A DNA stretch of 64,000 nt from JAENVT01 sp963773085 (GCA_963773085.1 CAVYZS010000013.1:1-64000); one strand, 5' to 3'; shown: positions 9,222-19,027, counted from the stretch's first letter. Notes: generated by a model from the sequence alone, not told the origin. Program-made: numbers and translations.

Positions 9222-10433
9222 TCATAGATCCGGAGTCGGCATCAGACCAAGCAGGTTGCGGCCGTGATGCAGCTTGCTGACGTCGTAGTCGGAGCCGGTG
9301 TGCAGACGAACTGCGTGCGCATCGCGCCAGTAGCGCTGCAGGGGATTTGACGCTATGACTGCGCTCGACCCGGCTCCCACGAACAGGCGCTCGACCACGT
9401 CGACCGCACGATGTGTGATGAATGGCAGGCGCTGTAGTAGCTCTTGGAACCGTGCCTCGGTGATCCGCTCGCCCGTTTCACCGAACTCCTGCAGCGCGTC
9501 GAGGAGATGGTGGTAGTACAGGGTGAGGGATTCGAGCTCGTGCACCGACTCGGCCAACCGCATGTGGCCACCGGGGTTCAGAACACCGGCCGCGCCGGTG
9601 TATGCGTTCTTGCGAACACGCTGGCGGCTGGTGAACTCGCGCACCATGCCGTCGGCGCATCCCAACGCGATGGATGGCAGAAAGCTCGAGAAGATGATCG
9701 GGTACGGGACACGGCTGATCCAGTTGTCGACCGATCCCATTCCGCGGGTGTAGCCAAACGTCAACGCATCGAGTCCCTCGAGGCGATGAGAGGCGACGAA
9801 GAGGTTGTCGAAGATCAGGTCGTTCGAACCGGACCCTCGCATCGCCTCTGACTGCCAGGTGTCTTCGATGGTGTACTCGCTGCGATGAGCCATGAACTGG
9901 TATGGCCGGAACGTTCGTCCGGTGAACGAGACATCGGCCGCGTCGGGGACCTTCAGGCCCACGACTGCCCACTCGGCGTGATCGCAGCCGCTGGACCACC
10001 GGCCGCGGCCGGTGACGATGACTCCGCCGTCGACCAACTTCGCCTTGATCGACGGCGTTCCCGACGAGCAGATCATGGTGTCGGGCCCGGTCGACCACAC
10101 CGCGTCGCGGACCGATTTGTCGAAGTAGTGGATCGCGGTCTGATGTACGTTCATCACACCAGTGACCCATCCAGTGGATGGACAGGCAGCCGTCACAGTT
10201 CTGACGCCGTCGCAGTAGTCCCACAGGTCTCGTTCGTCACCGCCAACAGCTGCAGGAACGAATGCACGGACGAACCCGGCGTCACGGATGATGTCCATGT
10301 TCTCTCGCGGAACGCATCGAGCTTGCTCGGTCTGCGTGGCACGCGCCGCAATCTCGGCGAGGAACGGCCGAATCCGGTCCGACAGGGTTTGACCCGCTGG
10401 CGTCTGATTCGTGGGCTTCGGTTGCGCAACCAT
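9222..10433 (-). CDS. acyl-CoA-dehydrogenase-fold flavin monooxygenase (HsaA/HpaB-like)
   Basis: About 403 residues starting at MVAQPKPTN (ATG at 10431-10433). It has the acyl-CoA dehydrogenase fold of two-component flavin-dependent hydroxylases: an N-terminal helical domain with ENMDIIRDAGFVRAFVP, a central beta region (VDGGVIVTGRGRWSSGCDHAEWAVVG, given here in part) and C-terminal helices ending near RYWRDAHAVRLH. Related enzymes hydroxylate phenols or steroid-derived phenols using reduced flavin supplied by a separate reductase. The gene directly upstream encodes an FMN-dependent azoreductase-type flavoprotein, a plausible flavin partner. The reading frame is intact. Substrate is unknown. 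Confidence 0.85.
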   Translation of the reverse strand: MVAQPKPTNQTPAGQTLSDRIRPFLAEIAARATQTEQARCVPRENMDIIRDAGFVRAFVPAAVGGDERDLWDYCDGVRTVTAACPSTGWVTGVMNVHQTAIHYFDKSVRDAVWSTGPDTMICSSGTPSIKAKLVDGGVIVTGRGRWSSGCDHAEWAVVGLKVPDAADVSFTGRTFRPYQFMAHRSEYTIEDTWQSEAMRGSGSNDLIFDNLFVASHRLEGLDALTFGYTRGMGSVDNWISRVPYPIIFSSFLPSIALGCADGMVREFTSRQRVRKNAYTGAAGVLNPGGHMRLAESVHELESLTLYYHHLLDALQEFGETGERITEARFQELLQRLPFITHRAVDVVERLFVGAGSSAVIASNPLQRYWRDAHAVRLHTGSDYDVSKLHHGRNLLGLMPTPDL

Positions 10434-10453
10434 GTTCACCCTGTCGCCGGCGC

Positions 10454-11069
10454 TCAGGCCGCGACCCGAGCGATCACCGATTCGGCGTTGCTCACGATCG
10501 CGTCGATCTCGTCGACCCTCTGGCGGACGCCTTCGGCACGGATGAACGACACGTCGTACATCCCGATGAACATCAAGAGCATGCGAAGAAGCGGCTCCTG
10601 AAAGTCGAAGGCGTTCATCGGAAGATCGGAGTAGTCCCCGCCGCGCGCCTCGATCACGAACACCTTCTTGCCGAACATCAGCCCTCTGGCCTGACCGGGT
10701 GCGAGAGCCTCGAAGGTCTTCCCGATGACTGTCACGTGGTCGAACCACGCTTTCAACTGACTGCAGATCGTGAAGTTGATCATCGGTGCGCCAATCACGA
10801 CGACGTCGGCTGCCTTCAGTTGGTCGATGAGCCGATCCGCTATTGCCATCGCGGCGGCCATCTCGCGGGGTGTAGCGATCGGGAGGACTGACGAAGGCTC
10901 TCAACAGGTCGGGGCCGAGGTGCGGCAGCGAATCGGTGACGAGATCCAGCACGTCGACCTCGACGTTCTCGTGGCTGGTCGTCCATGTCTCGACGAACTT
11001 GTTCGAGAGCATCCGCGTCAGCGAAGTCCCGACGTTCGGGCTCGACTGAATGTGCAACAGACGTGTCAC
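10454..11069 (-). CDS. azoR: FMN-dependent NADH-azoreductase-like flavoprotein, frameshifted
   Basis: NAD(P)H:FMN oxidoreductase of the AzoR/flavodoxin-fold family. The N-terminus MTRLLHIQSSPN and the segment APMINFTICSQLKAWFDHVT match the FMN-binding loops, and EARGGDYSD corresponds to the conserved GGxY region. The frame changes at about 10865-10880, between LLRAFVSPPDR and MAAAMAIADRLI, so one frameshift is needed. The gene ends 20 bases before the monooxygenase start. It may supply reduced flavin to that enzyme or reduce quinones or azo bonds. A 47-bp promoter block lies just upstream (11105-11151). Confidence 0.82.
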
Positions 11070-11104
11070 GTTTCCCCCTCGCGCGTCGCTCCGACGGCGC
11101 GTGC

Positions 11105-11151
11105 ATCACCGTAAGAATTCGCCGGACATTGCACAAGTTGATGTTTCTGAA
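11105..11151 (-). promoter_or_regulatory. LysR-associated promoter block, copy 1
   Basis: Reading leftwards, the block starts TTCAGAAACATCAAC, then TTGTGC, 17 bases, TACGGT (possible -35/-10) and ends GGTGAT. It matches 13787-13833 at 41 of 47 positions by my count, with identical spacing. GATGT-N12-ACATC forms a partial dyad just upstream, a layout compatible with a LysR T-N11-A site. It sits in the divergent gap between the azoreductase gene and the LysR gene. Confidence 0.6.
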
Positions 11152-11197
11152 CGAATACATCAGGAATCGCGATGTATTGTCGAGCTCTCAGGAGGTC

Positions 11198-12120
11198 ATG
11201 ACACTGCGGTCGCAGAATCTCAATCTGATCCCCGTTCTTCAGGCGCTACTGCATTCGGAAAGCGTGGTGGGCGCTGCCGAACGACGTGCACCTGTCGCAG
11301 CCAGCGGTCAGCGGCGCATTGGCCCGGCTCCGCGACGCGCTCGACGACCCGATCCTCGTGCGCGTCGGACGTGGGATGCGGCTGACTCCACGCGCCCAAC
11401 AACTGAGAGCACACGTCGACAGGATCTGCACCGACATCGATCTGCTGTTTCAACCCCACACATTCGATCCGGCCGCGGCAGACCGCGACTTCGTCATCGC
11501 CGCGCCGGACCACCTCGCGTTCCTCCTCGGCAGAGCGCTGATCGCCCGGCTGCCGGATGAGGCACCCGGTGTGAGGATTCGGTTCGTCGACGTCCCACTC
11601 AACCTTGGTGATCTCCTCCACGACGGCACCGTGGATCTCGGCGTCTGCGGCGACTTCGACCTCTGGCCCACCGTCAGGTTTCAGCACCTGTTTCAGGAAC
11701 GGATCGTCGCTGCCGTCGGGCCGCGGCACCCACTCGTCGAGCCAACGCAACGTCACCTCAGGTGATCTGCTGAAGTACCCCGGCATCGCCTACGACACCG
11801 GAGCCGGCTTCACGCGACGCGATCCCAAATTCGTCACCGGCATCCCCAGCCTCGATGACATCCCGGCCGTCACGCTTGGGCAATTCACCGATGCTGTCCT
11901 CCTGACGGTCGGCACGCTGGTCGTCGCCAGGGCACCGGAGATTCTCGTCACTCAACTCAGCGAGATCATCCCGGTTGTCGCGGTTCAGCTCTCCGACGAG
12001 CACGAATTCGACGCTGGCATGTTCTGGGCACCGTTCCAACACGACGCACTCGAACATCGCTGGCTGCGGAACATGGTGGAAGACAGCCTGGCGCCCTTCA
12101 TCGGTGGCGACGCCGGCTGA
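11198..12120 (+). CDS. LysR-family transcriptional regulator (NodD-like), frameshifted
   Basis: The N-terminal winged helix is clear: MTLRSQNLNLIPVLQALL, then, after a frameshift at about 11280, MHLSQPAVSGALARLRDAL with the recognition helix, and RLTPRAQQL closing the wing. The effector domain follows (VGPRHPLVEPT). A second frameshift at about 11745 leads into GDLLKYPGIAYDTGAGF and the C-terminus ending FIGGDAG. Joined length, about 307 residues, is normal. The pattern resembles NodD/PcpR/LinR-type activators of aromatic catabolism. AGGAGGT lies only one base before this ATG, so the start is slightly uncertain. The two 47-bp promoter blocks beside its gene are candidate targets. Confidence 0.85.
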
Positions 12121-12183
12121 AGTCCGGACAGCGTCGATGTGTTACCACTGCGTACCGTTTCGACAAAGAGAACTGACGAACGC

Positions 12184-12851
12184 ATGTACATTCACCTTGA
12201 AGATGCGGGCAGCGGCACGCCGTTGGTGTTCATCCACGGACTCGGCGCGTCGATGGAGACGTGGCGAACGTGCCGTGCGCTCCTGCAAGACAGGTATCGG
12301 GTCCTTGCCGTGGACCTACCTGGCCATGGACGATCCACCATTGCAACGGAGCCATCGGAGTACACCCGTGACCGTGTGCTTCAGCATTTGGATCACGTTG
12401 TTTCGGTCCTCGACGATCGACCTGTCTTTGTCGGTCACTCGCTCGGCGGCTATCTAGCGCTGGCATTTGCCGCAACCCGACCGGACGTTCTTCGAGGCGG
12501 AGTCGTACTGAACACTGGACCTGGATTTCGCGACTCAGCCAAGCGCGAGGAGTGGAACGATCGGTCCCGCAGAAACGCCCATCGATTCGCCGTACCGGAG
12601 CCCGTCGCAGACCTCAACCTCCAAGACGACTCGATTGTCATGGATCGCCTGTCGCAGATCGAAACTCCGGTCCTCTTCATCGCGGGCGGCGAAGACCGCC
12701 CCGAATATTCATCGGCGGGTGCCTACATCGAGCGCAAGATGCCGTCTGCGCGTCTCGTCGTCGTTTCTGGGGCGGGACACGTTCCGCAGGAGACGCATGC
12801 GGAGATCGTCGCGACACGATCGATGAATTCGCGTCGGGACTACCAACGTGA
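12184..12851 (+). CDS. alpha/beta hydrolase, frameshifted near C-terminus
   Basis: Alpha/beta-fold hydrolase of about 222 residues starting MYIHLEDAGSGTPLVF. It has the oxyanion segment FIHGLGASMETW, nucleophile elbow GHSLGGY (about 86-92), acid region AGGEDRPEY and catalytic histidine GAGHVPQE. After HAEIVAT (about 12811) the alternative frame reads TIDEFASGLPT and stops at 12851, the normal family ending, while the original frame runs on without family character to 12894. I therefore infer one frameshift and the earlier stop. It lies between the LysR gene and an SDR gene on the same strand and probably belongs to the same catabolic unit. Confidence 0.82.
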
Positions 12852-12893
12852 GGGCTTTCCCATGAACCTCCTCGAACACAAGGACAACGCGTG

Positions 12894-13708
12894 ATGACAA
12901 TCGACACCGAAGTGAGCGCACACCAGTACGTCAGCGACCTTTTCGGCGTGGTCGGCAAGGTCGTTGTGGTGACGGGAGGCGGCCGAGGAATCGGCGAGAT
13001 GATCGCCGAGGGATTCGTGCACGCTGGCGCCCGTGTCTACATCGCCTCCCGAGACGCCGGCACCCTCCTGCAAACGGCCGAGCGTCTCTCCGAATTCGGG
13101 GAGTGCATCGCCCTCCCGGCCGACCTCAGCAGCGTGGACGGCGTTCACGCTCTCGCCGCCGAGATCGCCAGCCGCGAGCAGCACATTCACGTGCTCGTCA
13201 ACAACGCAGGCACCGCGTGGGCAGCCCGATCGACACGTACTCCGCCGACGGGTTCGACCGAGTCCTGAACGTGAACCTGAAGGGTGTCTTCGTGCTCACC
13301 CAACAACTGCTGCCGCTACTGCGTGCCGGCGCGTCGAGCGCCGATCCGGCCCGGATCATCAACATCGGTTCGGTCAACGGCATGACCGCACCAGCGCTGC
13401 CGGTGCCAATAACTGGGCCTACTCCGCTTCGAAGGCCGGAGTGCATATGCTCACCCAGCACCTCGCTCTCGACCTTGCCGCCGAGCACATCACAGTCAAC
13501 GCCGTCGCCCCCGGACCGTTCGAAACCAAAATGATGGCCCATGTCTTCAACGACCCCGACCGCTCGGATGCACTAAAGAAGCGCGTGCCTCTCCATCGCT
13601 CCGGCGAACCCGACGACGCCGCAGGCAGCGACCATTTTCCTGGCGTCGCGCGCCGGCTCCTACCTGACCGGGGTCATACTGCCAGTGTCCGGTGGCATCG
13701 AGTTGTAA
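12894..13708 (+). CDS. short-chain dehydrogenase/reductase, three frameshifts
   Basis: NAD(P)-dependent SDR of about 270 residues once frames are joined. TGGGRGIG is the cofactor glycine motif (about 28-35), VNNAG follows near 103, INIGSVNG carries the catalytic serine and YSASKAG the Tyr/Lys pair. The C-terminus reads FLASRAGSYLTGVILPVSGG in the last frame. Switches are needed at about 13217, 13405 and 13615; each joins two pieces that are contiguous in any SDR. Acts on an alcohol or ketone of unknown identity in the island's pathway. GTG at 12891 is an alternative start. Confidence 0.82.
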
Positions 13709-13786
13709 TGGACCATTCAGGCGTTCTTGCCGGCACCTGCACGCCACCTTCGAGATAGGCGCACTTCATCATTTCTGAGGTGTTGA

Positions 13787-13833
13787 TTCAGAAACATCAA
13801 CTTGTGCAATATCTGGCACCTTCTTATGGTGAT
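13787..13833 (+). promoter_or_regulatory. LysR-associated promoter block, copy 2
   Basis: Same 47-bp block as 11105-11151, here reading right: TTCAGAAACATCAAC, TTGTGC, 17 bases, TATGGT, then GAT. GTTGAT-N8-ATCAAC forms a perfect dyad over its upstream half. It lies about 40 bases before the MetE/UROD-like gene and in the same orientation relative to its gene as copy 1, as expected for a co-regulated promoter. Confidence 0.6.
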
Positions 13834-13873
13834 CAAAGTGCGTCGGGGACTGCGATGAGGGGGATAGGTGCAG

Positions 13874-14903
13874 ATGAATGCTGACCACGCCAAGGTGGTG
13901 CTCGTCGGGAGTCTTCCGTTCAAGAGCGCAGAGGAGTCCTTCCGAGCCGTGAGCCAATCGCTGTCCGGAGACATCGGTTGGATCCCGGACGGCGAGTTCA
14001 ACGAGCGCATCAACTGGACCGCAATGCTCCCGGAGTTCGTCTACCGAAGCAGCAGGACCTCGACGAGACCACCGCTCCGCCCACCCGGACAGTTGAGCAG
14101 CCGCCCATCTCGGACGCTCCGATGCCGACCGACATGGACGGCTTTTGGACGTTTCGCATTAAGCCGGGCCAACAGCTGCGATTCGACGATCTCCTGTACG
14201 GACGTGCCGCGGTGGACTTGTACGGCGTTTTTCGTCGCCTGCGCGACGAGGGAGTCATTCCATCGGAGGTGAGGTTCCAGGTGTCGCTGCCGACCCCTCA
14301 CTCGGCGGTCGACCCGTACTTCGATGATCGCGAACAGTGGGACGTGGTCTACGCCGCGTACCTCGCCGGGATACAGGGCGAGATCGGCAAGATCCTCGAC
14401 GTGGCTCCGGCGACCGACTTGGTCTTCCAATGGGATTGTGCGAACGAGATCGTCGACATTGCCATGGGCGAGGCGAACTCGATGAAGTGGTATCCGAAGC
14501 CGGACGGCCGACGAGAAGTTCGAGCGGCATGCCGCACAACTCGGTGCGCTCGGCGACTCGATTCCGGCGGACGCCGGTCTTGGCTTCCACTGGCGCTACG
14601 GCACCCTGGGGCGGGTGGCCCGCAGTCGCCATGAAGGACGTCGACCTCTGTGTGCGCCTCAGCAACGAGACCGTTCGACGCGTTGGCCGACACGTCGATT
14701 ACGTGCACATGCCGGCGGTTCCGGAACCAAACGATGCGTTCTTCGCTCCATTGGCAAACCTCGAGGTCGGTGACACGAAGGTCTTCCTCGGCATCGTTCA
14801 CCACACCGACACGATCGATGATTTCCGCCGTCGGCGCGACCTTGCCCGCAAGTACCTGCCCGAATTCGGCATCGGAAGCGTGTGCGGGTACGGGCCGCGT
14901 TGA
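13874..14903 (+). CDS. UROD/MetE-like superfamily protein, frameshifted
   Basis: About 343 residues after joining frames. It starts MNADHAKVVLVGSLPFKSAEESF and contains IGWIPDGEFNERINW, VFQWDCANEIVD and FHWRYGTLG. It ends in SVCGYGPR, where the late cysteine resembles the zinc-binding Cys close to the C-terminus of cobalamin-independent methionine synthase. The fold is that of the UROD/MetE-like superfamily, which includes methyltransferases and coenzyme M-type transferases. Frame switches fall at about 14050, 14515 and 14608. The linked VanA-like Rieske gene makes a methyl-transfer or demethylation role thinkable but unproven. GGGGGAT precedes the ATG; GTG at 13868 is an alternative start. 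Confidence 0.65.
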
Positions 14904-14984
14904 TCCACCTCGGAAGCAACGGAGGTTCTCGACCTCCATGCTGTCGACGCTGCTGAGCTCTAGATGTCCATCGGTGGGTGAGTG

Positions 14985-15954
14985 ATGGAACTCGGCGTGA
15001 TCATCGGGGAGGCAGCGCCGCTGTCGTGGGAGGGCTGGCGTCACATCGTCAGGGACGTGGACCATCTCGGGTTCCACTCGTTGTTCAGGTCGGACCACTA
15101 CTTCGGGGGAGTGCAGAAGGAAACGATCGACCCGTACCTGTCGTTTGTGATGGCCGCGAGCGAATCCAATCGGCTGCGCCTTGGCACGTTGGTGAGTCCT
15201 GTCACCTTCCGCCGTCCCGTGGACGTTGGCCGAATGGCGCAGCAGCTCGATGCTCTTGTCGAATGGTCGATTCGTGCTCGGTCTCGGTATCGGATGGTTC
15301 AAGGCCGAACACAAGATCTACGGGTTGGACTTCCCCTCCGCCGGCGAACGGTACGCGTGCGCCTCGACGAGGCGATTCGGTTGATGCAGGAGTTGTGGTA
15401 CTCCGAGAACGGAGTATTCGACGGACGCTTCTTTCAGCTCGCAGGGTCCGATAGCCGGCCCCATCCGCCGCGTGGGCGTGCCACCGATTCTGATCGGCGG
15501 AACGGGGCCCGCCCGGACGCTGGGCATGGTCGCCCAATATGCCAGCGAGTGGAATGCCACGCCTGTAACGGCGGAGCGTTACCGAGAGTTAAACGCCATG
15601 CTGTCGGAGCATTGCGAACGGCTCGATCGCGATCCGGCGACGATCCGTCGCTCGATGCTGCTCTTCGCGACCTGCGGACCGGACCAAGGGCATCGCGATC
15701 TGGCGACGCGCCGCTACCTCGACATGGTGTCGAGCGGTAACCCCAGCTTCACTCTGGACGACGCCACGGCGGTCGGTCACCCGCCATGGATGGGAACCGT
15801 GCAGCAGCTGATCGACTACTTGGGCGAGCTCGCAGACGCCGGGGTCGAAGAAGTCGTTCTGGAGGACTTCTGTCACGAGACCGACGACTTCCGCGAATGG
15901 CTTGCGCACGACGTGCAACCTCACCTCGCAAGATCCAAGGAGTTGCCCGCATGA
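14985..15954 (+). CDS. LLM-class flavin-dependent oxidoreductase, frameshifted
   Basis: Third luciferase-like enzyme of the island. MELGVIIGEAAPLSWEGW, FHSLFRSDHYF and LRLGTLVSPVTFRRP mark the N-terminal half. The mid-section FVLGLGIGWFKAEH and YGLDFPSAGER lies in a second frame between about 15260 and 15345. VPPILIGGTGPARTLGMVA and the remainder to SKELPA follow after another switch at about 15470. The joined length of about 322 residues is normal. The start is ATG 14985 or GTG 14982. The stop overlaps the next gene by four bases (ATGA), so the two are coupled. Flavin type (FMNH2 or F420) cannot be told from the sequence. Confidence 0.82.
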
Positions 15955-17031
15955 CCGGTCAATCGATTCCTGCCATTGACGATCTGTCGGCCGAGTGGTT
16001 CACCGACCTGCTCCGAGGCTCCGGCGATCTCGACGGCGGCACGGCTGTGATCGCCGTCGACATGGAGACGATCGGAGATGGCGCGAGCATGATGAGCGAG
16101 CTCGCCCGTGCCCACCTCACCTACGACGCAGTCACCGGCGCGCCGGACGCGTCTGATCGTCAAGGTGCCGACCACCGACGAGCACCGACTGTTCATCGCT
16201 GTCAATACAAAGTTCTACGAGCGTGAGGTGCGCTTCTACCGCGAACTCGCGGGTGACGTCCCGATCGCTGTGCCGCGTTGTCTGTTCGCAGAGATCGACC
16301 CTGCGACCTCGAAGTTCCTTCTCGTTCTCGAAGACGTTGGTCGTCTTCGTCAGGTCGACCAAGTCGAGGGCTGCGAATGGGACGATGCCGTCACCGCTGT
16401 TCAGGCCCTCGCCGACTTCCACGCACCGAACTGGGGCAAGGACCTCAGCCATCTCGAAGACACCTTCCTTCCGATGAACGGCGACCTCAACCAGTTCGTC
16501 ATCCCGATGCTGTTCGGAGATTCGTGGCCGAAGATGCGAGACAAGTTCGCGGACCAGATGACTCCTGCGGTTCTCGAGCTCGGCGATCACTACCTCGAGA
16601 CGATTCCGGCGATGCTCGACCTGATGCAGGGGCCCAACACGCTCGCGCACCTCGACTTCCGGATCGACAACGTCTTCTTCGGGCCCGACGGTCTGACGTT
16701 GCTCGACTTCCAACTGTGCGCTGTGAGCAACGGCGTGGTCGATGTGGCCTACTTCGTGTCGCAGTCGCTGCGGTCCGACCTGGCAGCAGAGCGCGGCCTC
16801 GATCTGCTGGGCATCTACCTCGACCGGCTCGATACCAACGGCGTGCACTTCGACCGCGCGGAGGCACATCGCAAGTATCAGAACGGCCTCGTGTTCAGCT
16901 TCGTGTTCCCCGTCAACCTGCTCGCCGGCGACGACACCTTGCCCGAACGTGGCAAGGCGCTCGCACGCACGATGCTGCAACGGTCCGTCGCCGCCATCGA
17001 ACACGCACGCGCCTTCGAGCTGTTCAAGTGA
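15951..17031 (+). CDS. phosphotransferase (aminoglycoside/ecdysteroid kinase-like), frameshifted
   Basis: Kinase-like protein of the aminoglycoside phosphotransferase/ecdysteroid-kinase superfamily, about 360 residues. LIVKVPTT carries the ATP-binding lysine. LAHLDFRIDNVFF is the Brenner-type catalytic loop with Asp and Asn, and LLDFQL carries the metal-binding Asp. The N-terminal part (MTGQSIPAIDDLSAEW) is in a different frame, and the switch occurs at about 16145. Proteins of this family phosphorylate small hydroxylated molecules and occur in actinobacterial catabolic islands; no substrate can be assigned. Its start overlaps the preceding luciferase-like gene by four bases. Confidence 0.8.
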
Positions 17032-17047
17032 TCCAGAAAGGCAATCC

Positions 17048-17798
17048 ATGCCTGATCCTGTGATGGCCGTCGAGGACATTCCCGTCGTGCTCACGTCCGA
17101 GATCAGCGCCCAGCTGAACAGCGTTTCCACGGCAACGCTGACTCACCAGTTGCACATGCACGGTCTTCGCAGCACGTTCCTCACCGGCCTCAAGCCAACC
17201 CACCCCGAACTGCGACTGCTCGGACGAGCGCGGACGTTGCGCTACGTCGCACTACGCGAGGACGTGAAGGACCTCATGATCAACGGACGGACGGCTCAGA
17301 AGCACGTCGTCGAAACGGTGCAGCCCGGCGACGTCGTCGTGATGGAGGCGAGGGGCATTCCGGATGCCGGCACCATCGGCGACATCTTCACGACCCGGGT
17401 CAAGGCACTCGGCGGCGTCGGCGTGATCACCGACGGGGCGTTGCGCGAGACGGCCCGCGATCTTCGCCGTCGGCCTACCGATGTACAGACAGAGCACTCA
17501 TGGCTCGACCTACGCCCGCCACCACATGCCGTACAGCGTCGACGACTCGATTACATGCGCCGGCGTGTTCGTGCGGCCCGGTGACATCGTCGTCGGCGAC
17601 GGCGACGGTGCCGTCGTCATCCCCCACGCGATGGTTGCCGATATCGCTGCCGCTGCGGTCGCCCAGGAGGAGGTCGAAGAGTTTGCTCTCGAGCGTGTCC
17701 GTTTGGGGGAGACAAGCGACGGTGTGTTCCCGCTGACGAAGGAGCGCCGGCCCGAATTCGAAGCGTGGAAGGCCGCCCGCACCGGACGCGCTTCTTGA
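17048..17798 (+). CDS. RraA-like / 4-hydroxy-4-methyl-2-oxoglutarate aldolase family protein, frameshifted
   Basis: RraA-fold protein of about 250 residues. Visible family elements are STATLTHQLHMHGLR near the start, VQPGDVVVMEARG, the core GTIGDIFTTRVKALG and GVITDGALR, then PGDIVVGDGDGAVVIP late. The frame changes at about 17468; the second frame resumes with AIFAVGLPMYRQS, so one frameshift is inferred. In catabolism this family includes HMG/CHA aldolases cleaving 4-hydroxy-4-methyl-2-oxoglutarate at the end of protocatechuate and gallate meta-cleavage; other members only resemble them. This placement would fit an aromatic pathway but no ring-cleavage dioxygenase is in the window. Confidence 0.82.
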
Positions 17799-17799
17799 C

Positions 17800-18094
17800 A
17801 TGAGTGTGTACCTGATCACCGATCTCGACATACACGATTCGGAGGTGTTTGCCGAGTACCAGGAGCGGTTCCCGGCGATCATCGATCGCCACGGTGGCCG
17901 GTATCTCGTCCGCGGCGGCGAAGTGCGCGTCATGAGCGGCGAGTGGGATCTGCACCGCGTCGATCATCTTCGAGTTTCCAGATCACGAGGCCCTACGGGC
18001 GACGTTCGACGATCCTGATTATCAACCCTTGATCGCCATTCGCGAACGATCCGCGCGATCGAAGGCGTTCATGGTTGACGGCGTCGACAGCTGA
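17800..18094 (+). CDS. DUF1330 family protein, frameshifted
   Basis: Small dimeric ferredoxin-like-fold protein (DUF1330), about 97 residues. It starts MSVYLITDLDIHDSEVF and contains GGRYLVRGGEV; after a frame switch at about 17955 it continues IIFEFPDHEALRATF and DDPDYQPLIAIRE to a stop at 18092-18094. It begins one base after the RraA-like stop and closes the catabolic unit. Function of DUF1330 proteins is largely unknown. Confidence 0.8.
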
Positions 18095-18155
18095 GTGATT
18101 TGGGCCCCGGGTCGTGTGGCAAGACAAGTCATGATGCCGACCGCCGACATCAGCG

Positions 18156-18308
18156 ATGGTAGACCGGTATACGGAATGGGCGGACTGGACGGGCTGGGCG
18201 GACGAGCCGGCGGACAGGAGACCACGTCACGGGACTGGACGGACTCGACGGACGGTACCACAACCTTGCCAAGGTGAGGGTCGCGGGTTCGAATCCCGTC
18301 GTCCGCTC
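18156..18308 (+). repeat. tRNA-Gly-derived repeat, copy 1
   Basis: The head GGTAGACCGGTATACGG (18158-18174) is followed by repeated GGACTGGACGG-like units. The tail is the 3' half of a tRNA-Gly(GCC): ACCTTGCCAAGGT anticodon arm, GCGGGTTCGAATCCCGT T-arm and CGTCCGC acceptor strand. The 5' acceptor and D-arm are not where a tRNA needs them, and one base is missing after the anticodon arm, so this is not a working tRNA. Copy 2 at 25855-25957 has the same head, middle and tail. Confidence 0.6.
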
Positions 18309-18449
18309 GAATTTCGCTGTAGGCAAGTCACGATATATCCGGTCCGGCCGAACATTTCGTGATTGCCTTGCCCTCGCCGCTGCTCGCGCGCTGACCCGAC
18401 GCAATGGGAGAATTGTTGACGATTCTTTCTTTGCGCGGCGGATTCGGCG

Positions 18450-18462
18450 TTCGTAGTACGAA
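18450..18462. promoter_or_regulatory. conserved palindrome before sigma gene copy 1
   Basis: TTCGTAGTACGAA is a perfect dyad with a one-base centre, eight bases before the sigma factor ATG. It is kept unchanged upstream of sigma copy 2 although flanking bases have diverged. It could be an operator, a promoter -10 region or an RNA hairpin next to the ribosome site. Confidence 0.45.
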
Positions 18463-18470
18463 AGAGAGGC

Positions 18471-19027
18471 ATGGAAGCCGCAGAACCTCGTACCGTGCCT
18501 TGCGCGGCGGGCGTCGTGGTCTCGACCGACGCCTTCGTAGCGTTTTACAACTCTGCGTTCGCACCGTCTACCGCGTATCTGTCCCGCGCCGTGCTCGGCA
18601 ATCGGGCGCTCGCCGAGGACCTGACCCAAGAAACGTTCGTGGTTGGTCGTCGCTGCTGTTCGCAGTGGGCGCCCCGAGGCGCAGACGTTGCCGTGGGTCA
18701 TAGGCGTCGCCCGCCACAAGTTGATCGACCACTACCGCAACACGTCACGCGAGCAGCGCCGTCTGGCGTTGGCGTGGTCGAACGGTGCCGGACGCGACGA
18801 CGAACGGCTCGACGAACTCGACAACGTCGACCCTGACAGCGTTGTCGAATTGCTCCGCGATCATCCTCCCGCCCGATCAACGGCTGGTCCTGGTGCTCAA
18901 GTATCTCGACGGTCTCTCCGTGGAGCAGGTCAGCGCCGAGATCGGACGCTCCGTACACGCCACCGAATCGCTGCTGGCGCGAGCGAGGCGAACGCTCGCC
19001 CGCCGTCATCGGGAGACACAGTCATGA
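18471..19027 (+). CDS. ECF-type RNA polymerase sigma factor, copy 1, frameshifted
   Basis: Extracytoplasmic-function sigma-70 factor of about 185 residues. Region 2 is seen as FVAFYNSAF, NRALAEDLTQETF (region 2.2) and PWVIGVARHKLIDHYR (2.4). Region 4 is LVLKYLDGLSVEQVSAEIGRS followed by HATESLLARARRTLAR. Frame switches at about 18640 and 18870 break the chain. An AGAGAGG ribosome site precedes the ATG. The stop overlaps the next gene's start by four bases, the usual arrangement for a sigma factor and its membrane partner. A diverged second copy lies at 32811-33360. Confidence 0.85.

Noticed and set aside
9222..11069. One 615-residue fused flavoprotein
   Set aside because: The upstream third is azoreductase read out of frame; the azoreductase has its own stop at 10454 and the monooxygenase its own start at 10433.
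18250..18308. Complete tRNA-Gly gene
   Set aside because: Only the anticodon arm, T-arm and 3' acceptor strand match; no 5' acceptor or D-arm lies at the correct distance, and one base is missing after the anticodon arm.
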